This document shows positions 25,831 through 34,741 of a stretch of DNA of 64,000 bases, piece by piece (position 1 is the stretch's first letter; each line of letters begins with the position of its first letter). The notes under the pieces were generated by a model. The model did no database searches and was not told where the DNA came from. It was given only the letters and a program-made list of their open reading frames with translations. Where the stretch lies: the NCBI GenBank assembly GCA_002238445.1, contig MPML01000017.1, positions 1 through 64,000 of the forward strand, given 5' to 3'. The DNA is from Caldilineaceae bacterium bin5 (GTDB taxonomy: Bacteria > Chloroflexota > Anaerolineae > Caldilineales > Caldilineaceae). The translations under genes and the position numbers were made by a program.

Positions 25831-26622
25831 ATGAAAGTTCTACTCACCGGCATCAGCGGTACAATCGGCAGCTTGCTGGCACCCGAATTAGGTCGCGACC
25901 ACGAAGTGTCCGGTGTGGACCTGCTTCCCTCCGACTGGCCAAACGCGACCCAGGCCGACCTCTGCGACCCGGACGCCCTTCCACCCATATTCGAAGGCAT
26001 CGACGTAGTCGTCCACCTCGCGGCTGATCCGCGCCACGAGGTCGAAATCGGCTGGGAAGAACTCACCAACCCCAATCTGATTGCCACTGCCCGCATGTAC
26101 GACGCTGCCCATGACGCGGGCGTGCGTCGGGTCATCTTCGTCAGCTCCATGCACACAATGGGCGGCTACGAGTTTGACGAGCCTTACCTGTCAATCGTTT
26201 CCGGCCGCCTCGATGGCCTCGACCCGGCCTCCATTCCCCTGATCAAGGGGGACGCCCCGGCCAGGCCGGACAGCCGTTACGGCGCGACCAAGATATTCGG
26301 CGAATCCCTGGGCCGTTACTATACCGAGGGCGGCAACATAGACCGCCCTGACGAACGCCCGATGGAGGTCATCTGTGTCCGTTTTGGCACGTTGCCCCGC
26401 TCCAACCGGCCCGAAAAGGACTACCGCTCGCTGGTGAGCTGGATCAGCAAGCGCGACGCGGTCGGCTTCTTCCGGGCCTGCATTGAGAAACCCGGCATCG
26501 GCTATGAGATCATTTACGGTGCGTCCAACAATACGTGGAAAATCTACGACACACCCTACGCTTACAATCTGTTGAATTTCGTTCCTGCAGACAACGCTTC
26601 AGAACACTGGGGCAAGGAGTAG
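25831..26622 (+). CDS. NAD-dependent epimerase/dehydrogenase, uronate dehydrogenase-like (module copy 2)
   Basis: A 263-aa paralogue of the SDR at 23975-24766, with the same motifs (TGISGTIG, FVSSMHTMG, YGATK, IIYGASNN). It differs most towards the C-terminus, where copies 1 and 3 agree with each other (for example YAYNLLNFVPADNASEH against YAWELLDFMPVDSA.DH). CCAGGAGACAATCT precedes the ATG. It is tightly followed by its propeller gene (14-bp gap, AAGGAGG). The divergence suggests a different ligand preference from copies 1 and 3. Confidence 0.85.
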   Translation: MKVLLTGISGTIGSLLAPELGRDHEVSGVDLLPSDWPNATQADLCDPDALPPIFEGIDVVVHLAADPRHEVEIGWEELTNPNLIATARMYDAAHDAGVRRVIFVSSMHTMGGYEFDEPYLSIVSGRLDGLDPASIPLIKGDAPARPDSRYGATKIFGESLGRYYTEGGNIDRPDERPMEVICVRFGTLPRSNRPEKDYRSLVSWISKRDAVGFFRACIEKPGIGYEIIYGASNNTWKIYDTPYAYNLLNFVPADNASEHWGKE

Positions 26623-26636
26623 AAGGAGGTCAACCA

Positions 26637-27515
26637 ATGTTGACAGTTGGACACGGCGATTTTCGCTACCAGCAGGACGATTCCTGGCCCACTTTGCCAG
26701 AAGGGTGGATTATGGATCATCCTTCCGGTGTTGCGGTTGATTCGCACGATCGGGTCTATGTATTCAATCGCAACAAGCACCCAATGATCGTCTTCGAGGC
26801 CGACACGGGCGAGTTTGTTACCTCCTGGGGCGAAGGCGAATTCAAGGAGCCGCACGGCATCTTTATCGACGACGAAGACCATGTGTGGACCACCGACCGC
26901 AATGACCACACCGTCGTCAAGTACACGCGCTACGGCGAGAATCTTCTCGAGCTGGGCACGCGCGGCTGGGCAAATATGACGGTAACGCCCCAGGGCACGA
27001 CGCTTGATCCGCCGTTCAACATGCCCGCCGGCGTAGCCATCGCCGAGGACGGCTGCATCTTTGTCGCCGACGGTTACGGCAACCGCCAGGTACATCGTTT
27101 CTCACCTGATGGCGAGTTGGAGCTCTCTTGGGGAACGTCGGGGACGGAGCCGGGTCAGTTCGCGCTGGTACATAACATCGGCATCGACACACAGGGGCGG
27201 GTACTGGTATGTGACAGGGCAAACGATCGCATTCAGTTTTTCGACCACGAAGGGCAGTTCATTCAGATCTGGGACGATGTCAAGGCGCCAGGCGATGTCT
27301 ACTGCAGTCCTGAGGGCGTGATCTACGTCGCCGAACAGGGTGGTGGTGGTTCCGTCTCGATCTTCGGTGAAGACGGCGAACTGATTTGCCGCTTTACCGG
27401 CGAGAAAGCCGGCCTGCGCGGCGTACACAGCATTTGGATCGATTCTCGAAAAAACCTTTTCATTTCGGAGCTGAGCCACCACGGCCATTGCGTGCAAAGG
27501 TATGCCAAAATCTAG
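26637..27515 (+). CDS. NHL-repeat beta-propeller protein (module copy 2, diverged)
   Basis: A 292-aa paralogue of the propellers at 24817 and 28762. Blades are recognisable (EPHGIFIDDEDHVWTTDR, MPAGVAIAEDGCIFVADGYG, NIGIDTQGRVLVCDR), but the last two blades and the loop after YVAEQG are shorter and different. The C-terminus ends in VQRYAKI where copies 1 and 3 end in ARKFVK. ATG 26637 follows AAGGAGG at good spacing. Probably translated with its SDR partner. The changed blades could alter ligand binding. Confidence 0.8.
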   Translation: MLTVGHGDFRYQQDDSWPTLPEGWIMDHPSGVAVDSHDRVYVFNRNKHPMIVFEADTGEFVTSWGEGEFKEPHGIFIDDEDHVWTTDRNDHTVVKYTRYGENLLELGTRGWANMTVTPQGTTLDPPFNMPAGVAIAEDGCIFVADGYGNRQVHRFSPDGELELSWGTSGTEPGQFALVHNIGIDTQGRVLVCDRANDRIQFFDHEGQFIQIWDDVKAPGDVYCSPEGVIYVAEQGGGGSVSIFGEDGELICRFTGEKAGLRGVHSIWIDSRKNLFISELSHHGHCVQRYAKI

Positions 27516-27918
27516 CTCCGGCTAGTGCCGACGCAAACTGACGGCATACCGAGTCCGCTGCCTCCCGCCAGTTGAGGAAAATCCTGGAACCCCATGGCGG
27601 GAGGCCTGTTCCGTCTGACAGATTGAGTACAAGAAAGAGACGCTGCTGCACCCTGCGGCCTCTCTGTCCATCTATACCTCGAAGTCGATTCGCAGTCGCG
27701 AAAGTTTCGAAATCCCCAATATTCTGATTCGGGCAGCGGCCGCATTTTGGAGCCTGCGGAGCTCTATGAATCGCAGCTCTACCGCCAGTCGCGCAGCGCA
27801 GCCGACCTTAGCAGTTTGAAATTCACTACTCTCTTGCGGTACATATGATATTTTTGGCGCTTGACATTACCTGCTTGCCTATGGATAATTCACCCAAAAC
27901 CCCCTGCGGGAGACAGTC
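27516..27918. other. 403-bp intergenic gap between module copies 2 and 3, with inverted repeat
   Basis: No gene seen. An 11-bp perfect inverted repeat, GCCTCCCGCCA (27560-27570) and TGGCGGGAGGC (27595-27605), lies 45 bp beyond the copy 2 propeller stop. It has no T tract, so it may be an mRNA end structure. A promoter for module 3 may lie in the AT-richer end (27820-27890), but no clear hexamer pair is visible. CTGCGGGAGACAGTC precedes the next ATG. Confidence 0.5.
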
Positions 27919-28716
27919 ATGAATATCCTCATCACTGGCATCACCGGTACGATCGGCAGTTTCCTGGCGCCTGACCTTGCGGGCGACCATGACGTATACG
28001 GGATCGACCTTCTCCCCTCGGACTGGCCCAACTCTACGCAGGCCGACCTCTGTGACCCCGACGCGTTGCCGCCCGTCTTCGAAAACATTGAAGTGGTCAT
28101 CCATCTGGCTGCCGACCCCCGCCACGAGGTCGAAATCGGCTGGGATGAGCTGACCAACCCCAACTTGATCGCCACTGCCCGCATGTACGACGCGGCCCAC
28201 GACGCCGGCGTACGTCCGGTCATTTTCGCCAGCTCGATGCACACCATGGGCGGTTATGAGTTCGACGAGCCCTACCTCTCCATCGTTTCCGGCCGCCTAG
28301 ACGGCCTGGACCCGGCCTCCATTCCACTGGTCAAAGGGGATGATCCGGGCAGGCCGGACAGCCGCTACGGCGCCACCAAGATCTTCGGCGAGTCATTGGG
28401 CCGCTACTACACCGAGGGCGGCAACATTGACCGCCCCGACGAGCGCCCGATGGAGGTCATCTGTGTCCGTCTCGGCACGCTGCCGCCGTGGAACCGGCCC
28501 GGCAGTGGCTACCGCTCGCTGGTGAGCTGGTTCAGCCACCGCGACGCAGCCGGCTTCTTCCGCGCCTGCGTTGAACGCCCCAACATAAATTACGAAATCA
28601 TATATGGGGCCTCCAACAACAAGTGGAAGATCTACGACACGCCTTACGCCTGGGAACTGCTCGATTTCATGCCCGTCGACAGCGCCGACGACCACTGGCG
28701 TAAAGAGTCACCCTAA
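27919..28716 (+). CDS. NAD-dependent epimerase/dehydrogenase, uronate dehydrogenase-like (module copy 3)
   Basis: A 265-aa paralogue with TGITGTIG, FASSMHTMG and YGATK motifs. Its C-terminal third is nearly the same as copy 1 (YAWELLDFMPVDSADDHW). It separates from its propeller gene by 45 bp carrying the same CGGAGGACAACCGAT leader as module 1. This supports duplication of the whole SDR-propeller unit rather than of single genes. Role as for copy 1. Confidence 0.85.
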   Translation: MNILITGITGTIGSFLAPDLAGDHDVYGIDLLPSDWPNSTQADLCDPDALPPVFENIEVVIHLAADPRHEVEIGWDELTNPNLIATARMYDAAHDAGVRPVIFASSMHTMGGYEFDEPYLSIVSGRLDGLDPASIPLVKGDDPGRPDSRYGATKIFGESLGRYYTEGGNIDRPDERPMEVICVRLGTLPPWNRPGSGYRSLVSWFSHRDAAGFFRACVERPNINYEIIYGASNNKWKIYDTPYAWELLDFMPVDSADDHWRKESP

Positions 28717-28761
28717 CCCCTGCGCGCCTAAACTGCGCGCCACATCGGAGGACAACCGATT

Positions 28762-29658
28762 ATGACCGTTGGATACGGCGACTTCCGCTATGAACTGGAC
28801 GACTCCTGGCCTTCAGTGCCCGAAGGATGGTTGCTCGGTTCGGTGCCCGACGTGGCCATCGATTCGCGCGATCGCGTCTTTCTCTTTTGCCGCCAAAAGC
28901 ACCCGGTGGTGGCATTTGAGGCGGATTCCGGGAAATTCATCACTTCCTGGGGTGAAGGTGAGTTCACCGAGCCGCACGGCATCTTCATCGACGCCGACGA
29001 CCATGTGTGGGTCACCGACCGCCAGGAGCACGTCGTTACCAAGCACACGCAGCATGGCGAAAAACTGCTCGAACTGGGCCGCCGCGGCTGGGCCATGATG
29101 ACGGTAACTCCCTACGGCACCACGCTGGACCCGCCGTTCAACATGCCTGCCGGCGTGGCCATCGCCAGCGACGGCAGCATCTTCACCGCCGACGGCTATG
29201 GCAACCGCCAGGTCCATCGCTTCTCCGCCGAGGGTGAGCTTGAGTTGTCCTGGGGAACCTCCGGCATAGAACCGGGCCAGTTCGCTCTGGTACACCAGAT
29301 CGGCATCGACACGCAGGACCGGGTCCTGATCTGTGATCGAGAGTCCAGCCGCATCCAGTTCTTCGACCACGAGGGTGAATTCATCACGATGTGGGAAGAC
29401 GTGAACGGCCCCGGCGATGTCTACTGCAGCCCCGACCAACTGATCTACGTCGCCGAGCAGGGCGGCTCCCTGGGCAAGGGCCCTGCGCCAATCGGCGTTT
29501 CGATCTTCCATGAGTCGGGCGAACTGGTCGGCCGCTTCCGTGGGACGGAGACCGGCCTCACCATGCCGCACGGCATCTGGTGCGATTCGAAGGGAAACAT
29601 ATTTGTAGCGGAGCTGGGCACCGAGGGAAACAAAGCCCGCAAGTTCGTCAAAATTTAA
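28762..29658 (+). CDS. NHL-repeat beta-propeller protein (module copy 3)
   Basis: A 298-aa propeller, colinear and gap-free against copy 1, with substitutions scattered along the blades (for example HQIGIDTQDRVLICDR against HNIGIDTQGRVLICDR). Possible roles are a lactonase-like or lyase-like activity, or a ligand-binding scaffold. It is the last gene of the triplication; a MITE-like element is inserted 12 bp after its stop. Confidence 0.8.
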   Translation: MTVGYGDFRYELDDSWPSVPEGWLLGSVPDVAIDSRDRVFLFCRQKHPVVAFEADSGKFITSWGEGEFTEPHGIFIDADDHVWVTDRQEHVVTKHTQHGEKLLELGRRGWAMMTVTPYGTTLDPPFNMPAGVAIASDGSIFTADGYGNRQVHRFSAEGELELSWGTSGIEPGQFALVHQIGIDTQDRVLICDRESSRIQFFDHEGEFITMWEDVNGPGDVYCSPDQLIYVAEQGGSLGKGPAPIGVSIFHESGELVGRFRGTETGLTMPHGIWCDSKGNIFVAELGTEGNKARKFVKI

Positions 29659-29670
29659 CACGATACGAAG

Positions 29671-29954
29671 TAACTACTAAGCCACAGTAGTTGACCGGCC
29701 AGTCATCCTTGGAACCATTCAGTCTCTTGGTGACGCAACTGGTGTACAGCGGCCGCCATGCACGCCAGCCGACAGGTTGCGAAGAATGCACACGGTCGGT
29801 TAGGCATGGTTTTGTAGGGGGGCGTTGCGGGGGCGCAGCCCCTGCACAAGGGAGGCCGCTTGCGGCCGACCGCCCAAAATACAACAATGAGGGGAGAAAG
29901 AACACCTTTGCTCGCCTCGTACAGGTTGGCGAATCAGTTGCGGCTGAGTAGTTA
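29671..29954 (+). mobile_element. MITE-like element, copy 3, with terminal inverted repeats and target duplication
   Basis: A 284-bp element with the best-preserved ends. Left TAACTACTAAGCCACA (29671-29686) pairs with right TGCGGCTGAGTAGTTA (29939-29954) at 14 of 16 positions. The element is flanked by the direct repeat CGATACGAAG (29661-29670 and 29955-29964), read as a 10-bp target-site duplication; the next two bases TA are also shared. Internal hairpins are GGGGC-GCA-GCCCC (29830-29842) and GGCCGC-TT-GCGGCC (29854-29867). It has no coding capacity, so it is non-autonomous. It lies between the copy 3 propeller and a ferritin-like gene. Confidence 0.88.
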
Positions 29955-30064
29955 CGATACGAAGTAGAATCGCATCCCTTCCCCAGCCTGAAGAAGAGGG
30001 GATATAGGGCTGATTCCTTATTCAAGTGCGTGTTTACCTGGTCTGACGAGGAAAAAGTAAGCCA

Positions 30065-31396
30065 ATGAACTCGACAGCACCGCCGATAGCCGGTCTCTGC
30101 ACCTATGCGCAGGGCGGACAGTTGGGCTACAGTGTTGAACGCACAGTACAGTTGCTGCGGCGCTATCTGTTTATCGAGAGCCAGACGATGCGCTGCCTGG
30201 CCGCCCACCTGAACGCCGTGCCGGAGTGGGAGGTGAAGAGCGGCCTCTCGCTCCATCTGTGGCAGGACGCAGAACATTGTACTTGGCTGCGCGACCGTGT
30301 CAAGGAGATGCGGACGCCGCCCCTCCACCTGGATCGCGTACCTGACGCGGCTCTGGACACTTTCTTCCAGGAACTGATCCGTTCCCGCACTACGCTTGAG
30401 CTTCTGACCGGCGTATACCGGGTGCTCAAACCGGCCAGTATCGCGGCCATGCAGCGCCATCTAGCCGAAGCGAACCCGCTGGCCGATCAACCTACGCGGC
30501 GCCTGCTCAGGTTCATACTGCTTGAGGAAGAAGAGCAGCTCGCGTGGGGCGACCTCGCGCTGCGCAGTCTGATCGAAGAAGAAGAGAATAGTGCAACGGT
30601 CGAAGCAGGGAAACAGTGGATCGCGCATCTGCAGGCATACCTGGATGCCGCCGGCGGAATCGACGCCGATGGCGAACTGACTAAGGAGGACGAGCTGCCG
30701 CCGGCCCGAGCCGAGGAGCCATTCAACCCAATCCGGACCCCGCAACGAGATGAACGCTTTACCAGGGTGTGGCAGTCTCGCGGACGCCTCCCCAACGGCG
30801 ACATCTCCGTCACCGAGCGAAACTGGTTTCAGCTCTACATGCGGCTGACTGAAATGCACGTCCCCGAACTGATGGCATTGATCATCTATGACTGGGACGA
30901 CCAACCCTGGGAGTTCTACCACGAGATGGCCCGCCAGCTCTGGGATGAGGCGCGCCACGCCATGATGGGCGAGATCGCCTTCGAGTTGAGTGGTTTGAAT
31001 TGGGCGGCGGTTCCGCACGAAATCAGCTTTGGCGAATTTCCCAATACCCAACTCGAGCCCGCGGACCGGCATTGCCTTCTGTGGGGGATCGAACAGGGGC
31101 TGATGAAACCGGACGGTAAGCAACTTGAGTTCAAGGTCGCCAGCGAATCGGGCGACCCGCTGTCGACTACGTTTCAGGACTTTGATTGGGCTGACGAGGT
31201 TCTGCATGCCCAGATAGGGCGCAGATGGCTGCTGCCAGCCTTTGAATCGATGGAGGCGATGCAGGAGCGCTACGAAGAGGTTCTGGCGCGCTTCCATGCT
31301 ATCCTTGACCAGGACCAGGCGTTGCCAAGAGCGGAATGGTGGGATGCCTTCTATCAGCAGGTACCTCACCAGGATAAACAGGAGGAACCAGTTTGA
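30065..31396 (+). CDS. Bipartite ferritin-like putative diiron protein (copy B)
   Basis: A 443-aa helical protein paralogous to 14434-15792. The C-terminal ligand set is E263 or E268, E295xxH298 (DEARH), E343 and E378xxH381 (DEVLH), a complete E/ExxH-E/ExxH diiron pattern. The N-terminal half holds a reduced set (E38, D68-A-E-H71, E154-E157). ATG 30065 has GAGGAAAAAG upstream. It precedes a five-gene importer operon by about 130 bp. Its twin is also next to an importer, which argues for a role tied to an imported substrate. Exact family name uncertain (DUF455-type likely). Confidence 0.65.
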   Translation: MNSTAPPIAGLCTYAQGGQLGYSVERTVQLLRRYLFIESQTMRCLAAHLNAVPEWEVKSGLSLHLWQDAEHCTWLRDRVKEMRTPPLHLDRVPDAALDTFFQELIRSRTTLELLTGVYRVLKPASIAAMQRHLAEANPLADQPTRRLLRFILLEEEEQLAWGDLALRSLIEEEENSATVEAGKQWIAHLQAYLDAAGGIDADGELTKEDELPPARAEEPFNPIRTPQRDERFTRVWQSRGRLPNGDISVTERNWFQLYMRLTEMHVPELMALIIYDWDDQPWEFYHEMARQLWDEARHAMMGEIAFELSGLNWAAVPHEISFGEFPNTQLEPADRHCLLWGIEQGLMKPDGKQLEFKVASESGDPLSTTFQDFDWADEVLHAQIGRRWLLPAFESMEAMQERYEEVLARFHAILDQDQALPRAEWWDAFYQQVPHQDKQEEPV

Positions 31397-31530
31397 CGAG
31401 TTGTTTGGTACTGTGTGTGGGCGAACACTTTAAGGGAAACTCATACGCACATTTCCGGACCATTTACCAGAGGTGAATCCATCCAACTAACCCACAGAAG
31501 TTATCTCATTCCCACAAAGGAGGAAAAGAG

Positions 31531-33603
31531 ATGAAGCAGATCAAGTATTCGTGGCTGTTGGGAATCGTGATGGTTGTAGCCCTAGTGCTCTCGGCCTGTG
31601 GTGCTCCGGCCGCAACAGAAGCCCCGGCCGAGGAGGCCGCCGCTGAGGAAGAGGCCGCAGGGCCGGCCGAACTGCCGCAGATCGTCCCGATCGAAGGGCC
31701 GGAAGTGATCCTTGACCCGGCCATGTTCCCCACTGAGTTCAGTGAAGCGCCGATGCTGGCCGAGATGGTGGCCGCCGGCGAGCTGCCGCCGGTCGAGGAA
31801 CGGCTGCCCGATCCCGAAGACATCTACGTCATCAAGCCGCTCAATGAGATTGGCAAGTACGGCGGCACGTGGCGACGCGGATTCACCGGGCCCGCCGACG
31901 GCGAGAACCTGATGCGCATCAACTCCTCGTCCCGTCTGCTCACCTGGAACTACTCGGCCTCCAAGATTATCCCCAGCCTGATCAAAGACTGGGAGATCAA
32001 CGAGGACCACACCCAGTACACACTCCATCTGCGCCGCGGCGCCAAGTGGTCTGACGGCCATCCCTTCACCGCCGAAGACATCCTCTTCTGGTACGAGGAC
32101 GTCGCACTGAACGATGAGATCTGGCCCACCCCGCCCAATGAGATGGTGATCAACGGCGAAGTCGGCCTGCTGGAAGAGATCGACGACTTCACGGTGCGCT
32201 GGACATTCGCCTCGCCCTACCCACTGTTCCTGGACATCCTCGCCGGTCACAACGCTGTCGGCGTTGGCCCGGACACGGAGGGCGCTTGGAACGGCGGCGG
32301 CTACATGCCCAAGCACTACATGAGCCAGTTCCTGCCCGCGTACTCCTCCGAGGCGGAAGTGACGGCCAAGGCCGACGCCGAAGGCTTCGACAGTTGGCTG
32401 GAGATGTTCAGCTACATGGCCTATCTGCCACACAACCCCGACGTGCCGACGATGGGGCCGTGGAAGACGGTTACGCCCGTCAATGAGGCAGTCTGGTCCG
32501 AGGTCCGCAACCCCTACTACTGGGCCGTCGACACTGAGGGCAACCAGCTGCCCTACATCGACGAAATCGTGGTGACACTGGCACAGGACAGCGAGGTGCT
32601 CGCACTGCGCGCCATTGCTGGCGAATACGACCACCAGGCCCGCCACATTTCGATCTCGAAACTGCCCGTCTTCCTCGAAAACATGGAGGAGGGCAACTAC
32701 CGCATCGACATGAGCCGGGCGTTCTTCCACAACAACGTCGTCAGTTTCAATCACAGTTACGACGGCGACGCCGAAATCCAGACATTGATCCAAAATCGTG
32801 ACTTCCGCCGCGCGCTCTCGTTGGGAATCCGGCGCGACCAGATCAATGAGGCCATATTCCTCGGCCTCGGCGTGCCCGGCTCGGCCATGATCGCCGCCAA
32901 CCTGCCTTCCACGCCCGGCGAAGAGTACGTCACCAAGTGGGCCACCTTCGACCCCGACCAGGCCAACGCGCTGCTCGATTCGATCGGGCTCGAGGCCAAG
33001 GATGACGAAGGCTGGCGCCTCCGACCCGACGGCTCCGGCGATCGATTGCGCATCGAACTTGCCGCTCCCGCCAACATCGGCTGGGAATGGGACGGCATGC
33101 TCGAGATGATCAAGGACCACTGGACGGCAATCGGCATCTGGGCCGACCTCAAGATCCAGGAGCGCAGCCTGTTCGAGACCGAATCACGCGCCAACAACCA
33201 TCAGCTCGCAGTCTGGACCAACGGTGGCTCCTCGGCCCTCTGGCTCTACCCCCGCCACGTGCTGCCGGTCAACCTGGTTGAAGCCTACATGGGCCCCGAC
33301 ATCGCCCGCTGGTACAACAGCGGCGGCGAGGAAGGCATGGCGCCGCCCTATCCTGAGATGGAGCACGCGCTCGATCTCTTCCGCCAGGGTTACGGCGTCG
33401 GCGGCGACGAACGCAACAAGCTCGCTCAAGAGATCTGGTCGCTCGTCGTCGATGAGGTCTGGCAGATTGGCACAGTCGGCCAGGGGGCAGGCATCGCTGT
33501 CACCAGCAACAACCTGGGTAATGTGCCGCGCAACCAGTGCCCGGCGCAGCACTGCCGCACGCCCGCAACCAGCCATCCACCCACCTACTACTTCAAGGAG
33601 TAG
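31531..33603 (+). CDS. ABC transporter substrate-binding lipoprotein, family 5 (large form)
   Basis: A 690-aa binding protein, longer than the usual 500-560 aa of family 5. The signal ends in a lipobox (LVLSAC) followed by an Ala/Glu/Pro linker, so it is lipid-anchored outside the membrane. The core pattern (YTLHLRRGAKWSDGHPFTAEDILFWYED) is typical of DppA/OppA-like proteins that bind peptides, oligosaccharides or opines. AAAGGAGG precedes the ATG. First gene of a complete importer (31531-38034). Large family 5 proteins of this kind go with DppC permeases carrying an extra outer loop, as seen here. Confidence 0.9.
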   Translation: MKQIKYSWLLGIVMVVALVLSACGAPAATEAPAEEAAAEEEAAGPAELPQIVPIEGPEVILDPAMFPTEFSEAPMLAEMVAAGELPPVEERLPDPEDIYVIKPLNEIGKYGGTWRRGFTGPADGENLMRINSSSRLLTWNYSASKIIPSLIKDWEINEDHTQYTLHLRRGAKWSDGHPFTAEDILFWYEDVALNDEIWPTPPNEMVINGEVGLLEEIDDFTVRWTFASPYPLFLDILAGHNAVGVGPDTEGAWNGGGYMPKHYMSQFLPAYSSEAEVTAKADAEGFDSWLEMFSYMAYLPHNPDVPTMGPWKTVTPVNEAVWSEVRNPYYWAVDTEGNQLPYIDEIVVTLAQDSEVLALRAIAGEYDHQARHISISKLPVFLENMEEGNYRIDMSRAFFHNNVVSFNHSYDGDAEIQTLIQNRDFRRALSLGIRRDQINEAIFLGLGVPGSAMIAANLPSTPGEEYVTKWATFDPDQANALLDSIGLEAKDDEGWRLRPDGSGDRLRIELAAPANIGWEWDGMLEMIKDHWTAIGIWADLKIQERSLFETESRANNHQLAVWTNGGSSALWLYPRHVLPVNLVEAYMGPDIARWYNSGGEEGMAPPYPEMEHALDLFRQGYGVGGDERNKLAQEIWSLVVDEVWQIGTVGQGAGIAVTSNNLGNVPRNQCPAQHCRTPATSHPPTYYFKE

Positions 33604-33676
33604 TCGAGTCTGAATCTCAGGCCTGTGGTCAGGGGTCACCCCCTTGGCCACAGGCCCATGACCGCCGGAGCGCCCC

Positions 33677-34669
33677 ATGCTCGCCTACGCTGCCCGCCGA
33701 CTCGTCCTCGCGATCTTCACCCTGTGGACGGTCACGGTGCTCTCATTCATCATCATCCAGTTGCCGCCCGGTGACTTTGTCGACGCCTACATGGCTCAAC
33801 TGTCTGCCACGCAGTCGAACGTCTCAGAGCAGCATTTCGAGTCCCTGCGCCGCCAGTACGCGCTCGACAGACCGATGTATGTGCAGTACCTCAAATGGAT
33901 GAGCGGCATCTTCAGCGGCGATTTCGGTACCTCGATGATGTGGCGCAAGTCGGTGCTCGACGTAATCGGCGACCGCCTGGCCATGACCATGGTGCTCTCG
34001 CTGGGCGCGATTATTTTGACCTGGGCCGTCGCCCTGCCGATTGGCATCTACTCGGCCGTGCGCCAGTACTCGATCGGCGACTACGTCTTCACCTTTATTG
34101 GGTTCATCGGCCTGGGGGTGCCCAGTTTCCTCCTCGCCCTCGTACTGATGTATTTCGGTTTCACCCTCTTCGACTCCGATATCGGCGGGCTCTTCTCCCC
34201 CGAATACCAGTTGGAGCCGTGGAGTTGGGGCAAAGTGAAGGACCTGCTCTATCATCTTCCCCTACCTGCCATCATCATCGGCCTCAGCGGCACCGCCGAA
34301 CTGATTCGCGTTATGCGCGCCAACCTGCTGGATGAACTGCGCAAACCCTACGTGATCACCGCCCGCGCCGCCGGCATGTCGGAGCGCACTCTCGTACTAA
34401 AGTATCCGGTGCGCGTGGCCCTAAACCCGTTCGCCAGCACCGTCGGCTATCTTCTGCCCTATATCTTGTCGGGCAGCGTAATCGTCTCCGTCGTGCTAGG
34501 GCTGCCCACGCTCGGCCCTCTGCTCCTGGGCTCCCTTGTCGCCCAGGACATGTTCCTGGCAGGGACAATCGTCATGATGCTCGGCGCCCTGACCGTCATC
34601 GGCACATTTTTGTCTGACCTGCTGCTGATGTGGATCGACCCGCGCATCCGTTTTGAAATGGTTCAGTAA
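33677..34669 (+). CDS. dppB: ABC transporter permease (DppB/OppB-like)
   Basis: A 330-aa permease with about six membrane segments, the opening MLAYAARRLVLAIFTLWTVTVLSF, and the conserved loop ELRKPYVITARAAGMSERTLVLKYPVRVALNP that contacts the ATPase. The C-terminus DPRIRFEMVQ matches the usual DPRIR tail. ATG 33677 with GGAGCG upstream. Forms a heterodimer with the DppC-like protein encoded 72 bp downstream. Confidence 0.92.
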   Translation: MLAYAARRLVLAIFTLWTVTVLSFIIIQLPPGDFVDAYMAQLSATQSNVSEQHFESLRRQYALDRPMYVQYLKWMSGIFSGDFGTSMMWRKSVLDVIGDRLAMTMVLSLGAIILTWAVALPIGIYSAVRQYSIGDYVFTFIGFIGLGVPSFLLALVLMYFGFTLFDSDIGGLFSPEYQLEPWSWGKVKDLLYHLPLPAIIIGLSGTAELIRVMRANLLDELRKPYVITARAAGMSERTLVLKYPVRVALNPFASTVGYLLPYILSGSVIVSVVLGLPTLGPLLLGSLVAQDMFLAGTIVMMLGALTVIGTFLSDLLLMWIDPRIRFEMVQ

Positions 34670-34741
34670 CCAGAAATCAGTGGCGCGTGCCGGGGCGCCG
34701 GTTCCCACCCACCCGCGCGTGCCGCGCATCACAGGTGAACC

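Noticed and set aside
29830..29867. Rho-independent terminator inside the dispersed element
   Set aside because: Stems are strong but no T run follows on either strand in any copy.
31582..33120. Long open frame of 512 codons on the minus strand opposite the binding-protein gene
   Set aside because: Fully antisense to a clear family 5 binding protein; low-complexity Val/Gly/Asp-rich translation typical of GC-rich shadow frames.
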